A stretch of DNA of 64,000 bases, taken from positions 21,824,001 through 21,888,000 of the forward strand of contig NC_079883.1 in NCBI RefSeq assembly GCF_029227915.1, given 5' to 3'. Position numbers and translations under genes: made by a program. The notes under the pieces were generated by a model, which did not search any database, was not told the DNA's origin, and was given only the letters and a program-made list of their open reading frames with translations. This document shows, one piece after another, positions 1-9,309 of this stretch; positions within the stretch are counted from its first letter, which is position 1, and every line of letters begins with the position of its first letter. This DNA is from Hydractinia symbiolongicarpus. Lineage: Eukaryota > Cnidaria > Hydrozoa > Anthoathecata > Hydractiniidae.

Positions 1-152
1 CTGCGATGGAGTGTTAGTTTTCCTAAATTATTGTAAACGTGTATTGGGGGAGCAATTAATGGTTCAGCTAGTTTCTCATTTCTCAAAATTGGGCGAGCCT
101 TTGCGTGAGCAAGAGCAATACACTCAATCATAGTGCCGTGTTTTTCCTGCGC

Positions 153-214
153 GCACAGAAATGGAGGTAACTTTTCCACTTAGTTTGTTTACATTTTTAC
201 CTCCATTTCTGTGC
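153..214. repeat. Perfect 18-bp inverted repeat in an EEF1G intron
   Basis: Arms GCACAGAAATGGAGGTAA (153-170) and its exact reverse complement (197-214) are separated by 26 bases. The pair lies in the intron downstream of the second EEF1G coding exon. It could be a small foldback element or an RNA hairpin in the pre-mRNA; no coding content. Confidence 0.8.
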
Positions 215-392
215 ATGCAATGGGCATTATGTAATCACTTAGATGTATGCGCAAGTAAATATTGGGACTGTGATTTCATGTATTGGTCTCCCCTTATTGA
301 TAGGCTTGGCCAGCTATACACTAGCTGGTGAATTAACAATTTCTGTAAATGCTGATTTTACAATACTGATTTTACAATACTGTCTGTCCTAC

Positions 393-669
393 CTGTCCTA
401 ACGGAAACTTCTTCAAAAAATCTGTTGTAGCATTGGTTTTGCCAAATTCAAAGTTCGGATCAACTTTTACATCAGCTCCACTGTAGCCAGCCGCAATAAG
501 TATTTTGTATGCTCTATGGCTTTCTGGATAGGTGAACAGTGTCTACAAATATAAAAAAATAAGATTAACGATTACAGTAATTAGGATCAATAAATTTTAA
601 GGGTGTGGATTAAAAAGATATCTGTAGATTTTCAACTCAATGGGTTATTCTACTTACTCCAGTCACCAT
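393..669 (-). CDS. EEF1G: Elongation factor 1-gamma (eEF1B gamma), first two coding exons, partial
   Basis: Seen: ATG at 667-669, a 12-bp first coding exon (MVTG, 669-658) ending at a GTAAGT donor, an intron, then a 150-bp exon 542-393 bounded by TTTGTAG and GTAGGA. The 50 residues begin [13 protein letters not shown], contain YSGADVKV and FGKTNATT, and end FLKKFPLGQ. Known: this matches the start of the glutathione-S-transferase-like N-terminal domain of eEF1B-gamma (MAAG-TLYTYPENWRAFK in vertebrates), a structural subunit of the eEF1B complex that recharges eEF1A with GTP during translation elongation. Both exon ends are phase 0. The next exon (VPAFEG... in relatives) is not in the window, so the gene continues off the left edge. 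The promoter should lie just above 670. Alternative: a processed or partial copy, but the intact splice sites argue against that. Confidence 0.88.
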
Positions 670-1130
670 CTTGGTTTCGGATCAAATTAAAAGGAAATAT
701 GTATAACGCCAAGTCGAATTTATGAGCCACCATTTTAGCTTTCATTACGTCATCGTAGTGCTGGGGAGGCGGGCGTCAGTGCGAACTTGTTTTTAGCAAA
801 TTCCTCATTATATCGAACAAAATGTCTCGGTCCTTTGATTTTTGCTAACAAAGCTCTCATAAAATACCTCTATTCAACGAACTCGCTTTTAACGAATTCT
901 TCATTAAATCGAACAAAAATATCTTAACACAACGCCTGATTTACCCTCAAAAGAGCGAATAGTACGACACTTTAGAATCTGAATGCTTTGAATCACCAAA
1001 ATCGAATCAGCGGCATTCGAAATTCAATTAAATCACTCCAATCCGATTTGGATGAGCTGCGATTACTTGACCAATGATTGGTTCCTGATGAAACAACTGC
1101 CGAAGATTATACTGACACTGATGAAAATTT
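670..1130. other. EEF1G upstream region, no gene seen
   Basis: Holds the presumed EEF1G promoter and 5' leader on the minus strand, including a short GC-rich patch near 765-780. No further exon or clear core-promoter motif could be supported. Two similar stretches near 785-835 and 880-930 (each with GAAC..GTTTTTAGCAAATTC or CGAACTCGCTTTTAACGAATTC, then TCATTA..ATCGAACAAAA) look like a degenerate duplication. Confidence 0.35.
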
Positions 1131-1422
1131 GCAATAGAGTCTGTACTGATTGACGACGAAGAGATTTTAGGTCAGTACAGGGAAACCCCAAACGTAGATG
1201 ACGATACTAACGATGCTAAAGAGAACGTAGTGGAAATCGAACCTCCAAACAAACCGTCCCGATCTGAAATATACGTAGCTATGGAATTACTTCAGAGATG
1301 CAGCCTTTTTGAGGAGGAAGAGGTAGCATTCAATATGAGAAGGCATCTGGACCTAGTATACGATAAATGTCAAGAATCGAAAAATCAAACAACCATTGAA
1401 AATTTCTTTCATAGACTTTAAT
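1131..1422 (+). pseudogene. pogo/Tigger-type transposase, C-terminal fragment
   Basis: An open frame reads VLIDDEEILGQYRETP, an acidic stretch, then SEIYVAMELLQRCSLFEEEE and ends NQTTIENFFHRL-stop at 1420-1422. Known: Tigger/jerky-like (CENP-B-related) transposases end with an acidic linker, a helix of the type ALETLRDYSLFHE and a terminal QSTIEDFFKK-like motif. Only this tail is present; the catalytic DDE domain and helix-turn-helix are absent upstream, where the sequence (970-1130) breaks into several frames. A dead transposon relic is the simplest reading; a domesticated gene is unlikely without the core. Confidence 0.62.
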
Positions 1423-2462
1423 TCTTTATGTAACTGTTCATATAACTCTTTATAATTATTAAACTAAGCAGTACTAAAAAATCGTGAATTTATCAGATTT
1501 AAACCCTTTTTCGAAAAGTTCGCTTCGAATGCCTCATTATAGCGAACTGAATTGCTCGCTAAGCCTTCCCTAAACATTTTTTTAAAAAAAATATCAAATA
1601 ACAATCTTGTTTTTTTCTTTCCTTTATAAAACCTATTCGTTGCACTGAATTTGTTGTTTTTTACGACATAACAACAGTAAAGTGAGTATTTGAACATCAA
1701 AGCATAACCTATTAAAATATAACATTCTAAATACCTTTTGCATTTAGTCAATTTTACTTATTTTCTGTATATACCGTAACAAATGTTTTTCTTCTTGTCT
1801 TGTACACCTGCTTGAGCTGTCTTTATGTTCATAGACGGAGTAGAACATTTAATAACGAGTTTTTTTACCTAAACAATGTCGAAAGGCTCTCAACAGTCCA
1901 CGTTAAACGTCTAAAAACATACTTGCGCTAAACCATGAGAAATAACAGACTAAATCACCCAAGGTTTTACATGTTTACAAGCACAGAAAAAATTATCTGG
2001 ATAAGATTTTTACTGGCAACATTTTTGTAGGAAAAGAGAAATTTCGGATGTTTAGAACAACTGGCAGAAAAACAATGTTCCCGAGATGCGAATGCTCAAA
2101 CGAATTTCTAGTCGTTTGCATACTGTAATAATTTTGGTATGAAAAATTAAAAAGATTATTTGAAAACAATTTCAATGCGTTTTCCGGTAATCTAGAGGTG
2201 CTAATTTTTAAAATCTGCCTCTCCGGCAAAACCATTGCTTGCCCTCGCGGAGACACTAAATGTAGCCTCCACCGAAACAAAATGGTGGCAAGTCAGACGG
2301 GTATCTTACTTATTGAGGGAACGCATGGAAGACTGCCACTTAAACGGCGGTGGTTTCATGGTGACGCAGTTGTCTAAATCTGTAGCACGAACCCATGGTC
2401 GAAATACACAATCGGTGTAAAACTGACAGACGACTCGTCGGTTTCAACGTATCGCACAGATG
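1423..2462. other. Non-coding stretch, nothing recognised
   Basis: AT-rich sequence with only short random-looking reading frames on both strands. No RNA gene, repeat structure or protein similarity could be supported. Confidence 0.4.
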
Positions 2463-2548
2463 GACGTAATCATCCTCGTCCCCAGGTTCTTTGTCTTTTT
2501 GATATCAAAAAGGCAAAGAACCCTGGGGACGAGGGTGGGACGTAATCA
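2463..2548. mobile_element. Foldback (palindromic) mini-element with 10-bp target duplication
   Basis: Arms CCTCGTCCCCAGG-TTCTTTG (from 2474) and CAAAGAA-CCCTGGGGACGAGG (to 2534) make an almost perfect hairpin around GATATC. The decamer GACGTAATCA flanks it directly at 2463-2472 and 2539-2548, reading as a target-site duplication. Known: 8-11 bp duplications are typical of Mutator-like elements, many of which have non-autonomous foldback derivatives. A related copy with a 9-bp duplication is at 18492-18620. Family assignment is inference. Confidence 0.75.
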
Positions 2549-2860
2549 CCTTCTTTTTTTAAACGGTTTGTCTGTCCGTACCTATGATCATATTACCGTC
2601 ATTCCTCTAATTTAATGCAGCCTCTAATTAGTGCGAATAGCTCTTTTTTCGAAATTTTACCAAAATTAATTTCTCTAATTTTTAGTGCGACACTCTTTTC
2701 ATTAATTTTTATTTTTCCTCTAATTTAATGCAACTAAATTCGGACTTGTCTCTAATTTGGGTGCCAACCAGATAATTTAGGGGACATGTTCTCGTTTTTT
2801 TTTCTTTTTTTTTCTTTTTTTTTAGTGATATATAATGAAAAATAGAATAGCTTTGTTTAC
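2549..2860. other. AT-rich stretch with T tracts, no gene
   Basis: Contains degenerate repeats of CTCTAATTTAATGCA (2605-2740) and T-runs at 2796-2823. The CTCTAATTT-type phrase recurs about five times, suggesting an old subterminal repeat cluster; no coding signal. Confidence 0.35.
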
Positions 2861-2864
2861 AAAC

Positions 2865-3165
2865 TTAATTATAAAAAAGGATCTTTATCATCATCCATGT
2901 GCTTCCTCGCATTTTCCATAATTTTGTTGTGATTCCGCAGACTTCAAACGATTTTGAAACTATATTCTTGTCATTGGATATAGAATTAAACGCTTCTTTA
3001 ATCCAAATCTTGACGACTGGGTGCTGGCATTTATACAATTTTTGCAGTTTTGGCAATGTATGCGATTCAATATTCGCGCAAAAATAGCTTTATATGGCTT
3101 ATTAATGCAAACATCCATCGGTTGACATTTAGAGGTGCATCCAGGAGATATCATTAGGATGTATT
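2865..3165 (-). pseudogene. pogo/Tigger-type transposase fragment (DDE_1 C-terminal part)
   Basis: On the minus strand the translation runs PGCTSKCQPMDVCINKPYK, then after a frame change LPKLQKLYKCQHP-like residues, IWIKEAFNSIS and SFEVCGITTKL. Known: pogo/Tigger transposases carry IPGGCTSKLQPLDVSINKPFK shortly after the second catalytic aspartate, followed by a helix of the form WIxEAWDSIS and SFKKCGIS. Two frames are needed, so the copy is broken. It is on the opposite strand from the similar tail at 1131-1422, so these are two independent copies or an inverted arrangement. Confidence 0.65.
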
Positions 3166-3524
3166 AGATTTGTTTCCAAGCAATTTTTCTGTGACTTTTT
3201 CCGTTTTATGTTCCAAAAAGACTGATAAGAAGAAATAAAAATTATGTGGTAAAAACATTAAGGTTAAGTTTTTTCATGCAAATAATTGTCCAACAATGCA
3301 TTATATTAATTTCAGAATACATTTCGATTCAACATAAATCATCATCAATTAAAATAAAATAAAAATAGAATAAAATATACATAATATTCACATCATCTAT
3401 TCACACTAAAGTCTACTAAAATACCATTTCATGGCTAGAATTGAAAAATGTTAAAGCGCGATTGCAATTTAATGTTCAATATGCGCGTACAGTAATTAAA
3501 TTGTTTTATTGCCTTAATTGCTAG

Positions 3525-3835
3525 AGCTTCAGCCGGTAGGCTTGTGGTAGAGCGTTCGCTTCCAGTGCGGGAGATCTTGGGTTCAAACCTCGGCCGAGTC
3601 ATGCCAGAGACTATAAAAGTGTGAATCTATCCTTTCTGCTCACCGCTCAGCATGGGAATAGGATTGATATCTTAGGCGATTGTCTAGTTGAGCGATTGGT
3701 GTGCTTGCACAACTTTCGTAGCTCAAATGGCTTAAAATGCGTTAGGACCCGCTTTGCTGTACCCTCTTGGAAAGCAGTACCAATAGAAACTGAGGTTATC
3801 CTGGGTAAATATTTTGAATAATAATAATAACAATC
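3525..3835 (+). mobile_element. tRNA-derived SINE
   Basis: The head resembles a tRNA with internal RNA polymerase III promoter boxes: A box around GTGGTAGAGCG (3548-3559) and B box GGGTTCAAACC (3579-3589). An anticodon-like loop TTCCAGT sits between CGC and GCG. About 230 bp of unrelated body follows and the element ends in an AATAATAATAATAAC tail near 3820-3835. Known: this head-body-simple-repeat-tail plan defines tRNA-derived SINEs, which are moved by LINE machinery. A functional tRNA is ruled out because the acceptor stem does not close. Confidence 0.7.
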
Positions 3836-4259
3836 AACAAACTGATAATAGATACATGTTCCATTTTTAGACTTCGAATTCCAAGACTCGAAGCTTCTAT
3901 GAAAGCATTGTAAGTATAAGACCGACAGTGCCAAAAAACGAAAATAATAATACGTGATGAAATGTAAAACAGGAAAATTAGCAGAGGAAGCACTGTCTGA
4001 GCTGGTAAGACTCTACCCCTGTCTCTATGATAAAGCTAAATGGATTTAAGGAAAAAGACAGAAAAAAGAATGAATGCTTTGGACAGATAAATAGATATGG
4101 TATGAACAAGGCTTGGTTTTAACTCATTTTTTTTAAAAAAAAATTATTTTATGAAAAACTTCAAATTTCCTCACTGTCTACATCCATACTTACAAGTCAC
4201 AAATCTTAACTTTCGTTAAAAAATTAAGGTAGGGAACGAGAAACATCTTTATGCGGGCG
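3836..4259. other. No gene recognised
   Basis: AT-rich sequence between the SINE and the MADF-like frame. Nothing beyond short spurious frames is seen. Confidence 0.35.
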
Positions 4260-4538
4260 CTATGCAACATGTTTCATGCGCATGAAAATGTTTCTAGTGA
4301 CGCCACTTTTCATTTGCTGCAGAAGCGTGTCATGAAAAACTTTGTCCTTAAATGCTTTTGCTATTGGCTTTACTTTTGCTAGATGAAGAAGAAGAAGAAC
4401 AACATGCTTTATGACATCTTTTTTGTTTTTATTTTTGTAGTACACATAACTACTCTTTCGTAACGCAGGATTTGTTTTATAAAAGTCGATTAAAATTGTT
4501 TTTTCCTCATCAAATAGCTTTTTCTTTTCGTGCGACAT
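4260..4538 (-). pseudogene. MADF-like DNA-binding fragment, probably transposon-derived
   Basis: The 92-residue minus-strand frame starts MSHEKKKLFDEEKTILIDFYKTNPALRK. Known: MADF domains, including those in the second ORF of PIF/Harbinger elements, start with (K)LI-x-FY-x-x-x-x-LW and contain a conserved Trp where this copy has Arg. After residue about 44 the expected W..YR and W..LR motifs are absent, so the domain is incomplete. It lies just outside the left terminal repeat of the Harbinger element at 4888-6384 and may belong to a second copy. Confidence 0.4.
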
Positions 4539-4779
4539 TTTTTCTTTTTTTCCTATCTTCTCTCTTCACTAGATGTTCGACTTCTCAAGAAAAGCAATGT
4601 TTACAGATTCTTGCATTTTCATTGGTCAATTACACTATGCCACAAATGGTTTTGCAAAATATTTTATGCGTGATATGGGGACACAAGGCACCAATGTGCC
4701 GCAACAATAATTTGTCCCGGGACATGTTGCAGAAGAGGAAGACACGAGCAACATTTGCTATGCAACAAAATGTTCATCA

Positions 4780-4845
4780 AATTTTGTCCCCGGAGCAAAT
4801 TTTGTCCCCGGAGATTCAGATCTATTTTGTCCCCGAAGTTGTGGA
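4780..4845. repeat. Short tandem repeat of a TTTTGTCCCCGGAG motif
   Basis: Three direct copies of AATTTTGTCCCCGGAG or a one-base variant occur within 65 bp, the first two back to back and the third after ten or more intervening bases. The phrase ATTTTGTCCCCGGA occurs once more at 27319-27332. Confidence 0.6.
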
Positions 4846-5147
4846 GCATATGTTTAATATTAAACGCGTTGGTTGGAACTAGGCTTAGGGCGCAGATACA
4901 TGGTATGATTTGTCGTATACGATGTGACCTATTCATTTTCTGAATACGACTTTTTGAACAATTTTTTTCTGTATACACGATACATCAAGTTGTGTACAAT
5001 CTTTTTATGTTTTGCTAAAAAGATGGCAGATGAGGGGATATATTATCGCTTGTTGCGATAGCTGCAGCGATAAAGAGTGAAAGGAAAATTAAAAAGCGCA
5101 AGAAAAGAGGGGAATGGAGAAAGCAGTGACTACTAAGACGACAAGGT

Positions 5148-5455
5148 CTTTATAACAGTTTAGTACAGGAACTTCGCCCAGAGGAAGAGTTATTTTATTT
5201 AAATTATTTAGGAATGGCAAAAAGCAATTTTGGTTACTTTTATCACTCAATATAACAAAAGAAACTACAAATATGAGAGATCCTATACCCCCTGAAATAA
5301 CGTTAGTTATAACAATCCGCTTCTTAGCAAGTGGAAACAGTTATATAGATCCGACATGCCAATATCGAGTACGTAAAACTACGATAAGTAGATTTACTTT
5401 AGAAGTTTGCGACGCAACTTATGAGAGATTGCGTGAAGAATATTTTAAGGCACGG
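5148..5455 (+). pseudogene. HARBI1-like transposase, N-terminal fragment
   Basis: Residues read SLVQELRPEEE..YLNYLGMAKSNFGYF, and in another frame MRDPIPPEITLVITIRFLASG and YRVRKTTISRFTLEVCDATYERL. Known: Harbinger transposases (and the domesticated HARBI1) have this order before the catalytic DDE domain: FxxxLRMDxxxFDxLL, then IPPExRLAITLRYLATG, then ISKxTVSRIVxEVC. A frameshift separates the two blocks and the catalytic domain is missing, so the gene is dead. Confidence 0.68.
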
Positions 5456-5839
5456 GTACTTTATTTCCTCCTTTATATTGTACAAAAACAAGAATAAAAT
5501 AAGCAAAAAATGAACAAATAAAAAAAAATTCGCAACTTTTAAAATAAATTTGGCAGAGGTAAAAGAGGTAAAAAAAAAACAGCAACCTTTCTTGATACGA
5601 CGGGCTTGGTATGGATTGAGTCGAGTTAAAACCACTTGTTATAGCGGGCGGCGGTAATGGCTTAATTCTAGAGAAGTGAAACTCTTTTCTGTTTCTGCAA
5701 GGTAGATGATAGGTAGGTTTATTTCAGATTGTCGTAATATTGATGGCGTAGACCATGAGGATGATTTATGCCAAAAAATTGAACATTGAATATCATTTCA
5801 TGTATATTAAACTTCACAAATTTTGTTTCACAATCTTTT

Positions 5840-6050
5840 TAATTATAAAGCTAATTGTTTGTAGTAAGCAGCTTTTTCTAATAGTTCATCCGATTTATCC
5901 ATTTTTACAGGCTCGGACCTTTTTCTTTTGGTGACTGTAGGTCTACTAGTAGACCTAAGGGGTAGTCTATTATTACATCCAAAATTCTAGAACGCGTTGT
6001 CATCTTCTGCGTCTTGGTTAAAGTTCATTTCTGTCTTTATACTTTGGGCT
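5840..6050 (-). pseudogene. Harbinger second-ORF fragment (basic, MADF-protein tail type)
   Basis: The minus strand encodes FNQDAEDDNAF, a stop, and SRPTVTKRKRSEPVKMDKSDELLEKAAYYKQLAL. A basic KRKR patch followed by a short helical segment is typical of the end of the DNA-binding partner protein of PIF/Harbinger elements. Length and stop codons show decay. Assignment relies mainly on position within the terminal repeats. Confidence 0.4.
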
Positions 6051-6639
6051 AAAGACATCCCACAAAGATTCTTCTTTTCGACACTGAGAAATAAAATTTT
6101 CTGTTTCAACAAATTTTGTTCCTTTTTTTATCCATAATAATAGTTTACGTACCGAAAAAACGTGTAAAGCTGTTATTTCTGTCTTTCACTAACGCAGTTC
6201 ATTTCTGAGCTCTGATTGGTTAAAAGTTCATACGATTTGTCGTAGAGTGAACTTATTTAAACTTTTTTTTGTCGTATGCGATTTGTTGTAGCTCGTACTC
6301 TTTGCACGATTTTAGGTGTTTACACGGTACGATTTGTCGCATACTACAAATCGTATATGACATAACATACCGTGTATCTGGCCCTTTAGTTCTCCTTTAA
6401 GGGTGGTTTGTTACTTTAAATTGGCTACATTTTCAGCACATTCTCGGGTGGCGAAAATAAAAAGTGTTTCTAATAAAGCTCGGTTTCAATAATGAAATAT
6501 CGCTCTATCTGCGAAAGATAAGATTCTGCTATTCTTCTTTGGTAAGGGTTAACAATAAAAATCTTAAACATTTGTGAGAATGCCACGTACTAAAATAATT
6601 TGATTCTGCGAGTTCAACATGTTTACTGGAATCACTTGA

Positions 6640-7182
6640 TCGCGAAGCATTTGAGTCGTTGAATCTTTCCTTTCACACGAATTCTTTCTGATGCTATTGG
6701 TTGATTTTTGACTACTTTAGACTCTGAAAATTGCTCTCTTCCTTTCAAAAATGATGGCATAATTAATTCCTCACCAAGAGGTTTCACATAGTTCTCCATC
6801 AAAAAACCTCCATCAGCTATAATAGCATCTTCTGCCTGCCAAAGTTCTGGAAATAATAAACCACTTTGACCACAATATCTTTAAGTGAGATGCTACCAGG
6901 GCAGGTGCTTGGTGTGAAATCTCCACCAGGAGCAATTTCATCAGGTACTTTGATTGTGGTGTGACTTTTGTATTCTGAGTACATCATTTTGTGTAAATAT
7001 AAAAATAAAGGCACTGCAATTTCAAACTCTAAACAATCTATAATGCATCGTACATTTGCAAATCTTTCATTCATACCAGCTGGCATATTTTCTTTAATTT
7101 GACTGCAGGAAGGCCAAATGCATATTGTTTCTAGCTTAACATACATATTGTTAACCCATTTTTTGAAACGTTTTGGTTACTG
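6640..7182 (-). pseudogene. DDE_Tnp_4-type transposase pseudogene (catalytic part), interrupted upstream by BEL
   Basis: The minus strand encodes WPSCSQIKENMPAGM, FANVRCIIDCLEFEIAVP, YKSHTTIKV and PGSISLKDIVV, then in another frame AIIADGGFLMENYVKPLGEEL, PSFLKGREQFSE and IASERIRVKGKIQRLK. Known: DDE_Tnp_4 transposases (Harbinger/ISL2EU, THAP-linked) carry VIIDCTE, YKxHxTxKxL, YPGSISDKE, xADRGF and PPFLKGKxQLSxxEVxxTRxIASxRIHVERxI in this order; the catalytic Asp, Asp and Glu are IIDC, IADG and SERI. Frame breaks occur near 6837 and in a poly-A run near 7165. The reading resumes beyond the BEL insertion at 12051-12175. Confidence 0.78.
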
Positions 7183-7334
7183 TTAATTATTTATGTATTT
7201 TTAACACGTGACTCTTAAAGCCACGTGTGACGAATGTGATGTAGATGTATACTTTTTAGATGCTTCGGCAGTACAGAAAATATTTTGTTGATATAAGACA
7301 CGTTTTCATGAGTTCCTTTTTACGAGATATTACA
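7183..7334 (+). repeat. BEL left LTR
   Basis: TG...CA-bounded repeat containing the palindrome CACGTGACTCTTAAAGCCACGTG split around its centre. Nearly identical to 11897-12050. Confidence 0.9.
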
Positions 7335-7352
7335 TGGTCAAACCGAGCCGGA
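7335..7352 (+). other. Probable primer-binding site of the BEL element
   Basis: TGGTCAAACCGAGCCGG begins directly after the left LTR. TGG is the complement of the tRNA 3' CCA, as expected for minus-strand priming. The priming tRNA was not identified. Confidence 0.6.
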
Positions 7353-7479
7353 TAGTTTTTTGATATCATTTATACGTTATTTATTAAATTATTTATTATA
7401 TTAAAAAAGGAAAGAAGACGTGGCTGTGTGTGTTAGAAGAAACAGAGTATTATTTATTTTGAACGTATTATAAACAAAC

Positions 7480-9309
7480 ATGTTGCCTTTGGAAAAGAAG
7501 TTAAGAATAAGAAACACGTTAGTAAAAGTTATCGAAAACTACTTACGAGAAGAAATAAAACCTTGTTATGAACATTATCAAGAAGAAAAACTTACGTTAT
7601 TGCAAACGTTGAACACTACCATAGAGAGCAAACTTGGAAAATTTTTAAGTATTACGGAAGAGATTTCCGAAATTATTGAAGAGGAAGATCAATTAATAAA
7701 AGATGCTCAAGAAAGTAGTGACTTTGAAGTACGGGTAAGAAATGAACTGCTAATACTTGATCGTTTCCTAAAATCAAAACAAGATAGAAGTGACACAGTC
7801 AGTACGAGGTCAGTTAGTGCTTCAAGCTCTATTAAACTGCCAAAAATTGAAATAAAAAATGTTGATGGCGATCCAACTAATTGGTTTTCATTTATTGATT
7901 CTTTTGAAGCAGCAGTTGACAAAAACGATCACTTGTCTAATGTTGAAAAAATGAATTATTTGTTAGGATTTGTTGTTAAAGATGCTACATCTACGATAAG
8001 CGGTTTAAAACTGAGTAATGATAATTATGAGATTGCTTTAAATTTGTTAAAAGATCGCTTCGGAGATCCGCAAATGATAATTTCAGGACATATGAATAAA
8101 CTATTAAACTTGGAGCCTGTCATGGCTATTTCTGACGTTCGTAATTTACGCCAATTGTTCGATATAACTGAGGCGCAAGTGCGTAGTTTACAATCTTTAG
8201 GAGTTGAATCTCAAAACTTTGGCTCAATGCTTATACCTGTGTTATTGCAAAAACTACCAGGAGAATTACGTCTGATTATTAGTCGCCAACTTGGAAAAAA
8301 CGCATGGAAAGTAAGCGAGGTTATGCAAGCTTTTAAAACTGAATTAGAAGCGCGAGAAAAAGTTTCAACCGGTCAGGAGGAAAGTCCTTGTTTTTCTGGT
8401 GCTTCCCTTTATGTTGGAAATCGACGGAATTTCGATGCGAAAGAAAGAAAATGTGCTTTTTGTGAAAACCCAGGGCACAAACCGCAATTTTGCTCTATTG
8501 TTTCCAAACCGACTGCGCGCTCTTCCATTTTAAAAAGGAAAGGATTATGCTTTTTATGTTTACAGTCAGGTCATGTAGCAAGACACTGCACAGTTAGATG
8601 GAAATGTTTCAAATGTAAGGGACGTCATCATGTGTCTATTTGCAATAAGGGTAATCGAGACCAGGATAGCAATGATCAGAATGAAGGTGAGGGAACTTCA
8701 AATAACGTGGCGAATACTGAATGTGATTTTAACGCAGTTTTGTTACAAACTGCGTCTGCGGAAATTTTTTCTGATGATAAAAACTGTCACAGGTTTAGAA
8801 TTTTGTTTGATAGTGGCAGTCAAATGTCATACATTTCTCCGCAAGCGGCGGAAAAATTGAAATTGAAAACAATCGACAAAAAACAAATGTGTCTTAAAAC
8901 GTTTGGAGGAGCTAAACAAAACAAAACTTTGGACATGGTTAGATTTACCGTTAAAACGAAAAATGACGAAGAAAATATTACGGTAAACGCGTTCGTATCC
9001 GAAATATGCTATCCTTTGACAAACCAAAACATCGAGGGTGCAAAATCTAACTACCCTTTTTTGTGTCGTCTTAATTTAGCAGACAGTAATCCAAAAAATC
9101 AACCATTAAGTGTGGATATTTTGATTAGCGGGGATTATTATTGGTCCTTTATGAAAAACGAAATGAAACGTAGCACCAAAGGTGGGCCCACAGCAATTTC
9201 ATCAAAACTGGGATATATTTTAAGTGGCGGAGTCATGGGTACTAAATTGGATACTTCAGTGAACATTGTTAATACTCATGTTTTAAAAGTGCAAAATGAA
9301 AACACTTGA
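7480..9309 (+). CDS. BEL/Pao Gag plus aspartic protease polyprotein (609 aa)
   Basis: Residues about 1-115 are helical; 120-275 form a DUF1759-type Gag domain (LPKIEIKNVDGDPTNWFSF, FGDPQMIISGHMNKLL, LPGELRLIISRQLG). Zinc-knuckle-like motifs follow: CAFCENPGHKPQFC (about 324), CFLCLQSGHVARHC (about 357) and CFKCKGRHHVSIC (about 376). A DUF1758 retropepsin domain has the active-site FDSGSQ near residue 443. Gag packages element RNA; the protease would mature the polyprotein. The frame is intact, but it ends at 9309 where pol continues in the +1 frame from 9296. BEL polyproteins are normally one frame, so this is probably a frameshift mutation rather than programmed recoding. Confidence 0.9.
   Translation: MLPLEKKLRIRNTLVKVIENYLREEIKPCYEHYQEEKLTLLQTLNTTIESKLGKFLSITEEISEIIEEEDQLIKDAQESSDFEVRVRNELLILDRFLKSKQDRSDTVSTRSVSASSSIKLPKIEIKNVDGDPTNWFSFIDSFEAAVDKNDHLSNVEKMNYLLGFVVKDATSTISGLKLSNDNYEIALNLLKDRFGDPQMIISGHMNKLLNLEPVMAISDVRNLRQLFDITEAQVRSLQSLGVESQNFGSMLIPVLLQKLPGELRLIISRQLGKNAWKVSEVMQAFKTELEAREKVSTGQEESPCFSGASLYVGNRRNFDAKERKCAFCENPGHKPQFCSIVSKPTARSSILKRKGLCFLCLQSGHVARHCTVRWKCFKCKGRHHVSICNKGNRDQDSNDQNEGEGTSNNVANTECDFNAVLLQTASAEIFSDDKNCHRFRILFDSGSQMSYISPQAAEKLKLKTIDKKQMCLKTFGGAKQNKTLDMVRFTVKTKNDEENITVNAFVSEICYPLTNQNIEGAKSNYPFLCRLNLADSNPKNQPLSVDILISGDYYWSFMKNEMKRSTKGGPTAISSKLGYILSGGVMGTKLDTSVNIVNTHVLKVQNENT

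Larger units (their letters stand above)
4888..6384. mobile_element. PIF/Harbinger DNA transposon remnant with terminal inverted repeats
   Basis: The left end reads GGGCGCAGATACATGGTATG (4888 on) and the right end on the minus strand reads GGGCCAGATACACGGTATG (6384 down); similarity extends into TATACGAT. Inside are a transposase fragment on the plus strand (5148-5455) and a basic second-ORF fragment on the minus strand (5840-6050), the two-gene plan of PIF/Harbinger. The GTATGATTTGTCGTA-like phrase recurs inverted near 6330. No clean 3-bp target duplication was found (TTA on the left, TTT on the right). Confidence 0.7.

Noticed and set aside
3525-3600. Functional tRNA gene
   Set aside because: A and B boxes are present but the acceptor and T stems do not pair well and the sequence continues into a SINE body with an (AAT)n tail.
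4472-4882. 136-residue plus-strand frame
   Set aside because: It overlaps the MADF-like minus-strand frame and a short tandem repeat; no similarity recognised.
9296-9309. Programmed frameshift between gag and pol of the BEL element
   Set aside because: BEL/Pao polyproteins are normally single-frame and no slippery site or pseudoknot is evident; other frameshifts in pol favour mutation.
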